The notes: generated by a model not told the origin, from the sequence alone. 64,000 bases of DNA from Fulvivirga ligni (GCF_021389935.1 NZ_CP089979.1:62001-126000); one strand, 5' to 3'. Counted from the first letter of the stretch, positions 8,957 to 18,595 are shown. Numbers and translations: made by a program.

Positions 8957-9249
8957 ACTTGACCAAAAGTACGATTTCTTCGCAGCGTGATTTTTACAGA
9001 AGAACGGTCGGTCTCCTGTTTAATTTCGCTCTGCATGAAATTGATAAACTTATGCAGCAGCTTATGGCAGTTGTAAAATTTATCATCGTATTTGATGGCG
9101 TCATACTTGGCCAGCTGAGCATTGAAAGACATCTCCTCTTTATGTGAAGCCTCTATGTATCGGTTCACATTGAAAGTCAGTTCATTACCATCAGCAGATA
9201 TTTCAACCATAAATTTAAGTGAGGGCTTTTGAATGATAAGTTTATCCAT
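8953..9249 (-). CDS. Conserved-looking hypothetical protein, 98 residues
   Basis: A small soluble protein with no signal peptide or membrane helix and no domain I recognise. The middle is charged and Tyr/His-rich (KYDDKFYNCHKLLHKF), the end basic (TLRRNRTFG). Its stop overlaps the convergent glutamate-synthase-like stop by 4 bases. It diverges from oxyR across a 179-base spacer, so its promoter may share that region. The opposite strand also has an ORF here (8959-9147), but this frame is longer, fills the gap between neighbours exactly and has a more protein-like composition. Confidence 0.55.
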   Translation of the reverse strand: MDKLIIQKPSLKFMVEISADGNELTFNVNRYIEASHKEEMSFNAQLAKYDAIKYDDKFYNCHKLLHKFINFMQSEIKQETDRSSVKITLRRNRTFGQV

Positions 9250-9387
9250 AGTAGTGCGTTTTATTCATGGGGTATTCACTCAGGAATGGTGCTTAATCTT
9301 AACTGCAATCGATTTCTGTCATCCAGCAAAAAATAGTGGATTTCTCCACCATGCACCTCTTATTTAAGTTCGTGAATTTATTTTTAT

Positions 9388-9401
9388 AATCAAAATTGAT
9401 T
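9388..9401. promoter_or_regulatory. Inverted repeat upstream of oxyR
   Basis: AATCAA and TTGATT face each other with a 2-base AA centre, ending 27 bases before the oxyR start in the spacer shared with the 98-residue gene. LysR-type regulators often bind such dyads and repress themselves. It may be an OxyR operator, but it is short and AT-rich. Confidence 0.35.
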
Positions 9402-9428
9402 CTTATTATAGCTGTATAAACTCCGCTT

Positions 9429-10367
9429 ATGACCTTAACCCAATTGGAATACCTGGTAACGCTGAATAAGACCAAAAGCTTCTCTAAAGCAGCTAAACAA
9501 TGTCATGTTACCCAGCCTAACCTCAGCATGCAAATACACAAGCTGGAGCAGGAACTGGGTGTACTGCTACTGGACAGGTCTAAGAATGAAGTGATACCCA
9601 CCAAAACTGGGAAGGTGCTCATTGAGAAGGCTCAAAATATACTTAGAGAGGCCAACGGCTTTATGGATTATCTAAAGTCAGAGAAAAATGATTTGACAGG
9701 TACTTATAGAATAGGCATAATACCTACTCTGGCTCCTTATCTGGTACCGCTTTTTCTGCCAGAGTTCATGGAGAAATATCCTAAAACCAGGCTGATCATA
9801 GAAGAGATAAAAACTGATGACATCATAGAACTATTACATCAGGATAAGCTTGACCTGGGCGTGGCTGTTACACCCCTTAAAGAAAAGAAAATCAAGGAGA
9901 TACCCATTTTCATGGAACCTATTTACGCATACATCTCCAAAGGCCATGCACTATCAAACCATAAGACGATCAATGAAGAAGATTTGCGAGAGCACCAGGT
10001 GTGGCTTTTGAATCATGGTCATTGTTTTAGAAATCAGGCCCTCAACCTCTGCAAACAAATCTCTACTCAGCTTGATGATTACGAATTTGTTTATGAAAGC
10101 GGCTCTCTGGAAACCCTGAAGAATCTGGTTTCCATGAACCACGGCATTACTTTGCTGCCCGCATTAGCTGCCTATACTAATGTGGAAAGCCTGGAGATGG
10201 TGAAGAAATTTGCTGCACCAGAGCCTGTGAGAGAAGTGAGCCTGATTGTGCATCAAAACTGCATTAAAGACCATCTGATCAAGGCTTTATATGAAACCAT
10301 CATTGATAAGATCCCAAATGAGTACCAGGTGAAGTATAAAAACAACCGGGTCATTCACTGGCGCTAA
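9429..10367 (+). CDS. oxyR: OxyR, peroxide-responsive LysR-type activator
   Basis: A 312-residue LysR-family regulator. The N-terminal helix-turn-helix (FSKAAKQCHVTQPNLSMQIHKLE region, residues about 17-40) is typical. The sensor domain has HGHCFRNQALNLC, matching E. coli OxyR, and the two redox cysteines fall at 199 and 208, the same numbers as in E. coli, so disulfide activation by hydrogen peroxide is expected. No catalase, Dps or AhpC gene is next to it, so its targets must lie elsewhere. It ends at the convergent stop of the SnoaL-like gene with no gap. Confidence 0.93.
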   Translation: MTLTQLEYLVTLNKTKSFSKAAKQCHVTQPNLSMQIHKLEQELGVLLLDRSKNEVIPTKTGKVLIEKAQNILREANGFMDYLKSEKNDLTGTYRIGIIPTLAPYLVPLFLPEFMEKYPKTRLIIEEIKTDDIIELLHQDKLDLGVAVTPLKEKKIKEIPIFMEPIYAYISKGHALSNHKTINEEDLREHQVWLLNHGHCFRNQALNLCKQISTQLDDYEFVYESGSLETLKNLVSMNHGITLLPALAAYTNVESLEMVKKFAAPEPVREVSLIVHQNCIKDHLIKALYETIIDKIPNEYQVKYKNNRVIHWR

Positions 10368-10781
10368 TCATTGATCATAATAACTGGCATCTTTCACAAT
10401 CTCACCATTCTTGAGCGTAAATACTGTGCAAATAGGTAAATACCATTTGTTGCCATCCTCACCTTTGGCGGAAGCCACGAATTCTACTACCACCTGATCT
10501 CCCGAAACAATGAAAGTTTTCACTTCATCCTGCACATCAGGAAATTGCTGGTGAAGCTCAGAATAGTAATCAAATATAGCTTTACGGGTCATCCAAACAG
10601 GCTCTGTGCCTCTTAGCGGATCAAGCATCAAGGCAGAATCTGCATAGCATTCGGCCATGGCAGTTATATTATGATTATTAAAGGCCTCATACAGCTTTTT
10701 CACAATTTGACTGTTCTGAGCAGTTGACTCGCAGGCCATGATAAGGAAAATAAAAAGGAAGTAGAAACATGTCTTTTTCAT
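10368..10781 (-). CDS. SnoaL-like/NTF2-fold lipoprotein
   Basis: A 137-residue exported protein. Residues 1-20 give a signal ending in a lipobox (FLIMAC, Cys about 17). The rest fits the SnoaL/NTF2 cone fold: IVKKLYEAFNNHNITAMAECYADSALMLDP at the start, FPDVQDEVKTFIVSGDQVVVEFVASAKG, and a C-terminal strand with FTLKNGEIVKDASYYDQ. Family members include polyketide cyclases and ketosteroid isomerases, but most bacterial lipoprotein forms have no known substrate. It is a single gene between oxyR and the GH2 gene. Confidence 0.8.
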   Translation of the reverse strand: MKKTCFYFLFIFLIMACESTAQNSQIVKKLYEAFNNHNITAMAECYADSALMLDPLRGTEPVWMTRKAIFDYYSELHQQFPDVQDEVKTFIVSGDQVVVEFVASAKGEDGNKWYLPICTVFTLKNGEIVKDASYYDQ

Positions 10782-10840
10782 AGTAATGGATTTGTGTTTT
10801 ACTATAGACAGCTGCTACTTACTTTTGAGGACAATTGATG

Positions 10841-12652
10841 TCAATTATTTTTAAACTCGGCTTCTTTATCATTATAAAAACCCTGAAGTACATAAAAAGC
10901 CTTTTTCTTCTTTCCGGTGTTGGAGATTAAACCCTTGCGGTTCCAGAAGTTCTGATAAACCGGATGCGGCCTTCGTGGTGACTTGAAATCCACCAGGATC
11001 CAAGGCGTCATGCCTCTTAAAGTCTCCACTTTCGAAAGCATCTTCACCTGATTCACATATAATTCTTCCTGATACTCTTCTGACCACCTTACCTTGTCTT
11101 CACTATGAAACCCTGGTGTAGCACCTGCCCCAAGCTCTGATATAAACACCGGCTTATCCGTTGAAAAGTTAAACTTCAGCCCTGGCAGATCTTCGGGTTT
11201 ACCCCAATACCAGCCTGCATACTCGTTAAAGCTTACCAGATCAATCTTTTCCTGCAAAGGATCATCACAAGTAACTACTCCATCTTTTTGATGTACTTCA
11301 AGGGCAGCAGCCACAATTCTTGTATCATCTAAAGACCTTACCTTATCCACCAAGCTTCCCATAAATTTAAGTCTGGGCTCACTAACTGGAGTTTCATTAC
11401 CTACTGACCAAATCACTACTGACGCACGGTTTTTATCCCTTACAATCATGTCTGTGAGCTGCGCCTGAGCATTATCAAAAGTAGGCTGATTTTCCCAGGA
11501 GATGGTCCAGTAAACAGGCACTTCACCCCAGATCATCAGCCCCATTTCATCTGCAATACGGAGCGCCTTTTCGCTATGCGGATAATGCGCCAGGCGAATA
11601 AAGTTGCAGTTCATCTCCTTGGCCCACTGAAAAAGCATTCTTATATCTCCCTCACCTCTAATTCTTCCTGGGATCAGTGGATTTTCTTCATGCATAGAAA
11701 TACCTCGAAAGAATACCGATTTACCATTCAAGAGAATGTTATGACCTGACGTAACAATGGTTCTAAAGCCGATTTTATCTTTCACATTATCTGCTCCAGC
11801 ACTGAGCTCTACATCATACAATTTAGGATTTTCAGGACTCCAATAGCTGATCTTTTTCACTGGTAATGAGATGTTTACCAATCCATTAGTATCAGCCGAA
11901 AACGACTGACTTACCTTTAATTCAGGGATGCTTACTGTAACCTTATTAGCACCACCGGCCAATTGTACAAAGCCTTTGATTTCTTTATTATTCTCTCTGT
12001 TCAGTTGAATTTTATAATCCTGAATGTAGCTTTTTGGTGTATTCAATAACAGCACATCTCTGGTGATACCTCCATAGTTCCACCAGTCAGTGTTCACGGT
12101 GGGCACTTCATCCTGATGGCGGCTGTTGTCGACTTTAAGCACTACGGAATTCGCTCCGTTTTTCAGCAGATCGGTAACGTCAAACTGAAAGGGTGTGAAG
12201 CCGCCTTTGTGCATACCCAGCTTTTTCCCATTCAGATAAACATGTGCCTCATAGTTAGCCGCTCCGAAGTAAAGCCAGTATTTTTTATCCTTCTCCAGCT
12301 TTACATTGAAATCTCTTTGATACCACACCGTGCCTTCATAAAATTCCAGCGTAGGATCTTGCGAATTCCAGTCACCAGGAACATCGAGGGTGGGTGAATG
12401 GTCAAAATCATATTCTATTAATGCCATGGGATCAGTCTGCTCCCGATCGTCATAGTAGCCGCCGGTTTTGTTGCCAATCTGATCGAAAGCCTGCCTTCGG
12501 TAGTTGTAATATCCATTTTCATAAGGATCTATAATATAATGCCAGCGACCATTGAGGCTGAGATGCTCTCTGCCCTCGGGGTTTTGTAAAAGCTGAGCAT
12601 GAGTAGTAAAGGCAGTCAAAATCATGGCCAGAAGTAGTAGTGTAGGTTTCAT
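10841..12652 (-). CDS. Secreted glycoside hydrolase family 2 (beta-glucuronidase-like)
   Basis: A 603-residue exported retaining glycosidase. A signal peptide (about 1-19) precedes the GH2 sugar-binding jelly roll (VPGDWN, EGTVWYQRDF, YLNGKKLGMHKGGFTPF), an immunoglobulin-like domain and a TIM barrel (residues about 300-600) with IRLAHYPHSEKALRIADEMGL. The acid/base Glu is in WSVGNETP and the nucleophile Glu in FISELGAGA. The length and layout are close to UidA-type beta-glucuronidases, but beta-galactosidase or other exo-activity cannot be excluded. It sits alone with no SusCD pair, so periplasmic trimming of imported sugar chains is a reasonable inference. Confidence 0.9.
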   Translation of the reverse strand: MKPTLLLLAMILTAFTTHAQLLQNPEGREHLSLNGRWHYIIDPYENGYYNYRRQAFDQIGNKTGGYYDDREQTDPMALIEYDFDHSPTLDVPGDWNSQDPTLEFYEGTVWYQRDFNVKLEKDKKYWLYFGAANYEAHVYLNGKKLGMHKGGFTPFQFDVTDLLKNGANSVVLKVDNSRHQDEVPTVNTDWWNYGGITRDVLLLNTPKSYIQDYKIQLNRENNKEIKGFVQLAGGANKVTVSIPELKVSQSFSADTNGLVNISLPVKKISYWSPENPKLYDVELSAGADNVKDKIGFRTIVTSGHNILLNGKSVFFRGISMHEENPLIPGRIRGEGDIRMLFQWAKEMNCNFIRLAHYPHSEKALRIADEMGLMIWGEVPVYWTISWENQPTFDNAQAQLTDMIVRDKNRASVVIWSVGNETPVSEPRLKFMGSLVDKVRSLDDTRIVAAALEVHQKDGVVTCDDPLQEKIDLVSFNEYAGWYWGKPEDLPGLKFNFSTDKPVFISELGAGATPGFHSEDKVRWSEEYQEELYVNQVKMLSKVETLRGMTPWILVDFKSPRRPHPVYQNFWNRKGLISNTGKKKKAFYVLQGFYNDKEAEFKNN

Positions 12653-12718
12653 GAAGCTTAGTTTATATTCTATGTACTTTTTACACGTTAAATATAATAA
12701 ACAATTATCAAGACCGCC

Positions 12719-13201
12719 TTATAAATATGCCTCCACCTCCTGAACCTGGCTTTTATAGTCTATCTGCAAATCTGAATGAAGCTTACCATAAGCCGCTTTA
12801 ATCTTCTTCACCTGCGATTGGTACATATTTCTGAGCACGCTGCCACCATGGATATTGATTCTATGCTCTTTCATGCCCAAACACAAATGAATGAGAAGCT
12901 CCAGCTCCGTCCTTTTCTGACCTGAATAGCGAATGTATTTATTGAGTTGTCTTAATACCTTGCGAATATTTTTCTTGGTGTAATAGTAGGAATGCTTGTT
13001 CACCTCCTCCAGCTCATCATCTATAAACTCTTTGATCAAAGAGATATACTCATCCTCATCCTGAGCTTCGAAAATAAGATAGGTGAGCAGTTCTTTGTTA
13101 TCCTTTTTAAACTTAGCCAGGCGCAGCAGCATTTCCGCCATCTGCTGCGTGTCCATGTGCTTCAATTCCTTTTTTATATCTACTAAACTTGCTGCCTTCA
13201 T
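12719..13201 (-). CDS. Hypothetical alpha-helical protein, 160 residues
   Basis: A soluble, highly charged, probably all-helical protein (MAEMLLRLAKFKKDNKELLTYL region, then a Lys/Arg/Tyr-rich middle). There is no signal peptide, membrane helix or known motif. It seems similar in character to small conserved Cytophagales proteins found beside housekeeping genes, but I cannot assign a family. It is followed downstream by the GH2 gene on the same strand (66-base gap) and preceded by the SDR-like gene (61 bases), so a shared transcript is possible but not compelling. Confidence 0.65.
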   Translation of the reverse strand: MKAASLVDIKKELKHMDTQQMAEMLLRLAKFKKDNKELLTYLIFEAQDEDEYISLIKEFIDDELEEVNKHSYYYTKKNIRKVLRQLNKYIRYSGQKRTELELLIHLCLGMKEHRINIHGGSVLRNMYQSQVKKIKAAYGKLHSDLQIDYKSQVQEVEAYL

Positions 13202-13262
13202 ACAATTTCACTCTTTCCAACAAATAACCGGAAATTCTGCAAAGAGTTGGCAATAATTGGGC

Positions 13263-13895
13263 TTAGTATGACAAACCTGGCGTTTTAAACAGATACCGAT
13301 CACTGCTAAGCTGCTTCACCATGAAATCGGCTACATCTTTTCTTGAGATTTTTAATTGTGTGCTCTTATCCTGAGGAGAAAATCCATGGCGATATTCTCC
13401 GGTTTTGGCTCCGTCAGTGAAAGCTCCGGGGCGCACGATCACCCAGTTCAGTCCACTCGCTCTTACATAATCCTCCTGCAGCTCATGATCTAAGAATACC
13501 TGCTTCAAAAACCAGCCAAACATAATCCTCTTCCAGAAGAAATTGAGATTACCATTGCTATCCCCCGCTCCCAAAGTAGTCTGACAAACCAGACGATCAA
13601 CACCTTCTTCCTTCATCGCCTTGATAATATTCTGCGTGCCAACCGATCTCACGGTGCTTTTTCTGCTCTTTCCTGATCCTAATACAATACACACTGCATC
13701 ATGCCCATGAACGGCCTTTTTTACATCTGTAAACTGGAATACATCTCCTTCCATAGTGGTGAGGTTAGCATGTTTCAAATAAGAGAGCTTAGAAGCATCT
13801 CTGCAAAATGCCGTTACCTGGTGACCTTCGGCAAGTGTTTGCTCTACCAAATGTTTTCCTACGGTTCCTGTAGAACCAAATACGATTACTTTCAT
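13263..13895 (-). CDS. NAD(P)-binding atypical SDR (NmrA/BVR-B-like)
   Basis: A 210-residue Rossmann protein. The nucleotide-binding loop is VFGSTGTVGKHLVEQ (residues about 4-18), followed by AFCRD and a second-strand GDVFQ; this is the TGxxGxxG form of atypical short-chain dehydrogenases that bind NADPH. There is no clear YxxxK catalytic pair, as in NmrA-like sensors and flavin reductase/BVR-B types. The end (FKTPGLSY) is normal for the group. It lies 75 bases downstream of an AraC regulator on the same strand and is the likely target or partner of that regulator. Confidence 0.85.
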   Translation of the reverse strand: MKVIVFGSTGTVGKHLVEQTLAEGHQVTAFCRDASKLSYLKHANLTTMEGDVFQFTDVKKAVHGHDAVCIVLGSGKSRKSTVRSVGTQNIIKAMKEEGVDRLVCQTTLGAGDSNGNLNFFWKRIMFGWFLKQVFLDHELQEDYVRASGLNWVIVRPGAFTDGAKTGEYRHGFSPQDKSTQLKISRKDVADFMVKQLSSDRYLFKTPGLSY

Positions 13896-13970
13896 AGTTA
13901 TTTTGATTTAATTGACTAAAGCAAAAGTATTGGGTTCCCTATCTGAAAAATTGAACAAAACCGACAATCG

Positions 13971-14762
13971 CTAGGCCAGGGAAGTCATCTGTTTTACGTA
14001 TTGGCCCGGATTGAGGCCTGTGTATTTTTTAAAAGTGCGGATAAAGTGCGATTGATCAGCAAAACCACTATCAAGCCCTATATCATTGAATTTCTCATGA
14101 TTACCAGCACCGAGCTTATCCAGAGTAGACTGAAATTGAATGATTTTGGCAAATTGCTTTGGCGTAAGCCCCACTTCCTGCATAAAATTTCGTTCCAACG
14201 TACGCTCAGTAACATAAACCTGGTCCTGAACATCTTTCATCATTACCTGACCTTCAGCCTCCATGATCAGCTGAATAGCCTTTTGGACAGTATCATTGGT
14301 CGGCACCTGATGAACATCGATAAGCAACTCAATAAGATCAGACATGATTTCAATTTGGTTGGAAAAATCCTCCGTTGAATTGAGCTGTTGTAAATATTGA
14401 TCAGGCTTTAAATGATGAAGTTGTAGTAGGTCATAGCAGTCGTCATTCAGTATTTTCGGATCCACGTTCAAGAGATATTTTGAAGCGAATGGATAGAGCT
14501 GCATCACTACAAACCTATACGTGCCATCGGCAGTAATTGTGATAGGATCAAGTGTTTGCCCATAAAGAAATAGCTCTGATAGCTTCTTGTTTCTGGGAAG
14601 TAAAATAAGACCATTAGTAGAATTTTGAAACATAATTCCCGGATAACCATCTGCATAGAGCGGCATATTTAACTTGCCAGCTGGGTCTTTGCTCTCCCCT
14701 ACCATAATGCAATTGACATAATGCCGAAGACTTTTACGAACCGTGAATTGAATGTTTTGCAT
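13971..14762 (-). CDS. AraC-family transcriptional regulator
   Basis: A 263-residue regulator. Residues about 1-130 form an N-terminal beta-rich sensor of the type found in AraC proteins with a DUF6597-like domain (HYVNCIMVGE, GIMFQ, LFLYGQTLDP). The C-terminal 100 residues hold the double helix-turn-helix: VYVTERTLERNFMQEVGLTPKQFAKIIQFQ, then DIGLDSGFADQSHFIRTFKKYTGLNPGQY, the classic AraC second motif. It starts 134 bases from the divergent TlpA-DUF3738 gene and lies directly before the SDR gene. Ligand unknown. Confidence 0.9.
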   Translation of the reverse strand: MQNIQFTVRKSLRHYVNCIMVGESKDPAGKLNMPLYADGYPGIMFQNSTNGLILLPRNKKLSELFLYGQTLDPITITADGTYRFVVMQLYPFASKYLLNVDPKILNDDCYDLLQLHHLKPDQYLQQLNSTEDFSNQIEIMSDLIELLIDVHQVPTNDTVQKAIQLIMEAEGQVMMKDVQDQVYVTERTLERNFMQEVGLTPKQFAKIIQFQSTLDKLGAGNHEKFNDIGLDSGFADQSHFIRTFKKYTGLNPGQYVKQMTSLA

Positions 14763-14896
14763 ACCCTTTCACTATTTACGATTTGTAAGCAATTAAGATT
14801 TCACAGAAATTAAATGAAATTAATTATGGAATTTTTATAATTAATGCATCATATTGTTGTTTACCAGATAATTAACCGACAACCAACCTCTCCACC

Positions 14897-16075
14897 ATGA
14901 AAAAATATGCCTTTCTCATATTCCTATTCATTCATTTTCAAACCTTCTCCCAGACCTTAGAAATTGGTGATCAGCTTCCTGAATTTTCAGTTGAGGTATT
15001 GAACCGTGATAAAGAAAGTATTGGTTCGGAGGATTTGAAAGGCAAGGTAGTGCTACTAGATTTTTGGGCCACCTGGTGTAGTCCGTGCGTAGCTGGCATG
15101 CCTCATTTACAAGAGTTGCAGGATGAATTCAAAGATAAACTAGTAGTGATCACCGTGAGTGATGAAGCAAAAGACAAGCTGGAAAAGTTTATAGCCAAAA
15201 AACCATATAACTTTACTTATGCTCGTGACCTACAGACACTAAGGTCATTCTTCCCGTTTAACTCCATCCCTCACAGCGTACTCATTGCGCCCAACGGCAC
15301 AGTCAGCGCTCTTACAGAACCTCAGAACATCACCAAGAAAGTGATCGAAACCTTGATCAAAAGAGGCACTATTGACCTGCCTGTGAAAAAAGATATGTCA
15401 TTCGAGCTCGCTAAAGACTATTTTCAACTCGATACTACAGTAAAAAGCTCATTCATTATACAGCCATATAATCCGGACATTCCCAGCTTTTCATTCAGTG
15501 CCACAAAAGGCCCATTTAAGGGTAGAAGAATTACTATGCTGAATGCACCGATAAGCCGCATGTATAAGTTCGTCTATGATGTGGGTTCACCAAGGGTCGT
15601 TCAAGAGGGAGCTGAAGAATATTTCATTTTTGAGAACGCTCAATACCGATATAACATGGATATAGTAGTAGAAAATCCTGATTCTCTGTACGCAGAGTTA
15701 AAAGACAAATTAAATGAAGTGTTGCCGATAAAATCGAAAACCGCTAAGAAAACCATGAAGGTAGCGGTCATAAAAAGAATTCCCAACCAGCCGTTTCCAC
15801 TTAAAAAGACAGACCATATAGGCAATACCAATTCGGATGGATCATCATACCAAAGCACGGGAAATACTCTGGAGCATTTTGGTAAAGATTTAGAAAGCAG
15901 AAGTGTTTTTGGTAAACCAGTAGTAAATGACACTGATCTGAACGGCTTTTATGAGTTTGACTTCACCTACATGGCCGATGATTTAAATAGCCTGAAAGAA
16001 GAGCTCAATAAGATAGGACTGGACTATGCTTATGAGGAAAGAGAGATTGATGTACTGGTACTATATGAGGAATAG
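14897..16075 (+). CDS. TlpA-like thioredoxin fused to a DUF3738-type domain
   Basis: A 392-residue exported protein. A signal peptide (about 1-19) is followed by a TlpA/ResA redoxin (residues about 22-155) with active site WATWCSPC and the cis-Pro region NSIPHSVLI. The C-terminal 220 residues resemble DUF3738 (the TIGR03435 type): an early FSFSATKG strand, and the end pattern KPVVNDTDLNGFYEFDFTY followed by a helix and a final VLVLY strand. DUF3738 proteins are usually separate lipoproteins or part of M56/BlaR1 loci, so this fusion suggests redox-linked control in the periplasm. The promoter lies in the spacer shared with AraC. Confidence 0.8.
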   Translation: MKKYAFLIFLFIHFQTFSQTLEIGDQLPEFSVEVLNRDKESIGSEDLKGKVVLLDFWATWCSPCVAGMPHLQELQDEFKDKLVVITVSDEAKDKLEKFIAKKPYNFTYARDLQTLRSFFPFNSIPHSVLIAPNGTVSALTEPQNITKKVIETLIKRGTIDLPVKKDMSFELAKDYFQLDTTVKSSFIIQPYNPDIPSFSFSATKGPFKGRRITMLNAPISRMYKFVYDVGSPRVVQEGAEEYFIFENAQYRYNMDIVVENPDSLYAELKDKLNEVLPIKSKTAKKTMKVAVIKRIPNQPFPLKKTDHIGNTNSDGSSYQSTGNTLEHFGKDLESRSVFGKPVVNDTDLNGFYEFDFTYMADDLNSLKEELNKIGLDYAYEEREIDVLVLYEE

Positions 16076-16216
16076 TCTTGTTTCATTCTGACACAAATAA
16101 TTGTATCATTGTGAGACAATAGAGCAGAGCTTACAACATAAAACACTCATTATCAATAACATAACTTATTGGTATAGCTATTGGCAAGTGAATATCATTA
16201 CTTATTTACATGAAGA

Positions 16217-18595
16217 ATGCTATTTAACTTACTGAAGATCTCATATCGACAAATATTTAAAAACAGGTTTTATTCTTTGATCAATATCCTGGGGCTGGCC
16301 TTTGGGTTAACCTGTGTAGTGCTCATTTCCCTTTGGGTCTGGGATGAGCTCAGACACGACCAGTTCCATTCCAATAACAACAACATATACCAGCTCTATG
16401 CAGAACTGCGAAGTGATGGAGAAGCTAACATAGTGCCTTACTCCCCTTCTGCGTTGGCTACTCCCCTACAGGATCGTCTGCCTGAGATCAAAGACATCAG
16501 CAGATCATTTCCTGCCAATGCTGTATTTAACAATGGCCAGGCTAAGTTTGAAGAACAAGGACTTTATACTGATCCTGCATTCACCAATATTTTCACCTTC
16601 CCTCTGTTAGCAGGTAAAAACCAGCTTGACCAACCAAACACAGTAATGGTCACTGAAACTTTGGCTAAGAAATACTTTCCTCATGAAAGTGCCATTGGTA
16701 AAACTATCGCCATCACTCAAGGCAAAAACAGCACTACCGATTATGTGGTGACAGGTGTCCTGCAGGATATTCCCAAACAGTCGTCTATACAATTTAGCTT
16801 TTTGATGTCATACAGTGATTTTGAAGATGCTTTCAGGCCATGGTGGCAGCCGGCCAATTCGCGTGGTGCGTATACCAACTTCAATGTCACCACCTATGTC
16901 TCTCTGAATGAACAAGCTAACATTTCAAAGCTAAACGAAAAGCTAGGCACCTTCATCAGTGAGTTTACCGATCAGAATATTAAAGATGGGCTATTCGCAT
17001 ATCCTTTCAATCGCACGTATTTATATGGAGATTTCTCAGAAGGTAGACATGCCAGCGGCCGTATTAAATATGTGAAGCTGATGAGCATCATAGCTTTGGT
17101 AGTGCTGCTGATTGCCAGCATCAACTTTATAAACCTATCTACCGCCACAGCGGGCAGAAGAGCTAAGGAAGTAGGCCTAAGAAAAACTGTTGGTGCCCAC
17201 AGACATCAACTGATATTTCAGTTTATGCTGGAAAGCATTTTTATCACGCTGATCTCCACGGCATTAGCGCTTACATTCGCTCACCTGATATTACCATTCT
17301 TCAATTTACTTACGGAAAAGCATATTGAAATACCTTTTACCTCGATGGCTTTCGTGCTCACCTGCCTGGGTGTAAGCATTTTCACCGGAATTTTGGCAGG
17401 GGTCTATCCGGCATTCTATCTCTCAGGCTTTGCACCGTCAAAGACTTTAAAGAACGCCATGTCTCCCGCGGCCGGGCTGAACTTCCTACGTAAAGGCCTG
17501 GTGATCTTTCAATTCACGCTTTCTATAGTGTTTATCGTGTACACCATTGTGGTGTACAATCAAATCTCTTTCATACAGCAAAAAGACCTGGGCATAAAAA
17601 AGGATAATATAGTGCATCACAGCCTGCACAGCATATCAGATCAGCCCGATGCATATAGAAATGACCTGTTACAACTACCTGATGTCAAGTCAGTTTCATT
17701 TACGGAGCATCATCCGTTGAGCGTTTCTAATGGCAACCGCTTTGTTAACTGGGATGGGAAACCAGAAGATGCTGTGATCTACTTTAATGTGATGCAGGTG
17801 GATAGAAATCTATTGGAAACTTTTGAATTGAAATTAATGGATGGGAAAAATTTCCCAGAGCATTATCAGAAAGAGGGCGAGCAATATTTCATCATCAATC
17901 AATCTGCTGCCCGCGCTATAAACAAGCCCGACATTATTGGAACTGAGATAGTAGTTTGGGGAAAGAAAGGAAAAGTGGTTGGTGTGGTGGCTGATTTCAA
18001 TCACCAGTCGATTACCAAAGCTATAGAACCCGTGATTTTGCTTTATAATCCGAAAGAAATTTGGCGAGCATTTATCAACATATCCGGAGAGCATAAGCAA
18101 GAAACTTTAAAACAAATAGAAGCCGTTTATGCCAAATACGAAAGCGAGTATGCCTTTGACTATTCTTTTGTAGAAGATGACTACCAGGCCACCTACAGCG
18201 AAGTGAACACCACCGGCAGGCTCAACTACATTTTTGCAACCGCTGCCATTCTAATCGCCTGCATAGGTTTATTTGGCCTCTCCTCCTACCTCACAGAACA
18301 GCGCACAAAAGAAACAGGCATTAGAAAAGTACTGGGAGCCAGCGAATTAAGCCTAATAAAACTCTTCTCCAGTGATTTCATCAAGCTGGTTTGTGTGGCC
18401 TTCGTTATAGCCATTCCCATAGCCTGGTACTACAGCACCCACTGGCTCTCAGACTTCGCCTACCACATCGACCTGGGCATAGCACCATTTGCCATTGCCG
18501 GAGTATCCGCCATTACCATCGCCTTGATTACCGTGAGCTATATCACTTTGAAAGTGGCTTTGAAGAATCCGGTGCAGTCATTGAAGTATGAGTGA
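16217..18595 (+). CDS. MacB/FtsX-family ABC transporter permease
   Basis: A 792-residue inner-membrane protein with the double MacB_PCD-FtsX layout of Bacteroidota: a first membrane helix (about 20-42, LGLAFGLTCVVLISLWVWDE), a periplasmic domain, an FtsX block of three helices (about 285-410) carrying RAKEVGLRKTVGAHR, a second membrane helix and periplasmic domain (about 430-665), and a last FtsX block with RTKETGIRKVLGASE. Such permeases mediate mechanotransmission, often exporting peptides, antibiotics or lipids. No ATPase gene is adjacent. The 141-base spacer upstream shows only a partial dyad (TTGT.. ACAA) and no gene. Confidence 0.92.
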   Translation: MLFNLLKISYRQIFKNRFYSLINILGLAFGLTCVVLISLWVWDELRHDQFHSNNNNIYQLYAELRSDGEANIVPYSPSALATPLQDRLPEIKDISRSFPANAVFNNGQAKFEEQGLYTDPAFTNIFTFPLLAGKNQLDQPNTVMVTETLAKKYFPHESAIGKTIAITQGKNSTTDYVVTGVLQDIPKQSSIQFSFLMSYSDFEDAFRPWWQPANSRGAYTNFNVTTYVSLNEQANISKLNEKLGTFISEFTDQNIKDGLFAYPFNRTYLYGDFSEGRHASGRIKYVKLMSIIALVVLLIASINFINLSTATAGRRAKEVGLRKTVGAHRHQLIFQFMLESIFITLISTALALTFAHLILPFFNLLTEKHIEIPFTSMAFVLTCLGVSIFTGILAGVYPAFYLSGFAPSKTLKNAMSPAAGLNFLRKGLVIFQFTLSIVFIVYTIVVYNQISFIQQKDLGIKKDNIVHHSLHSISDQPDAYRNDLLQLPDVKSVSFTEHHPLSVSNGNRFVNWDGKPEDAVIYFNVMQVDRNLLETFELKLMDGKNFPEHYQKEGEQYFIINQSAARAINKPDIIGTEIVVWGKKGKVVGVVADFNHQSITKAIEPVILLYNPKEIWRAFINISGEHKQETLKQIEAVYAKYESEYAFDYSFVEDDYQATYSEVNTTGRLNYIFATAAILIACIGLFGLSSYLTEQRTKETGIRKVLGASELSLIKLFSSDFIKLVCVAFVIAIPIAWYYSTHWLSDFAYHIDLGIAPFAIAGVSAITIALITVSYITLKVALKNPVQSLKYE

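Noticed and set aside
8959-9147. Plus-strand ORF opposite the 98-residue gene
   Set aside because: Shorter, starts inside the shared stop region and is a shadow of the minus-strand frame.
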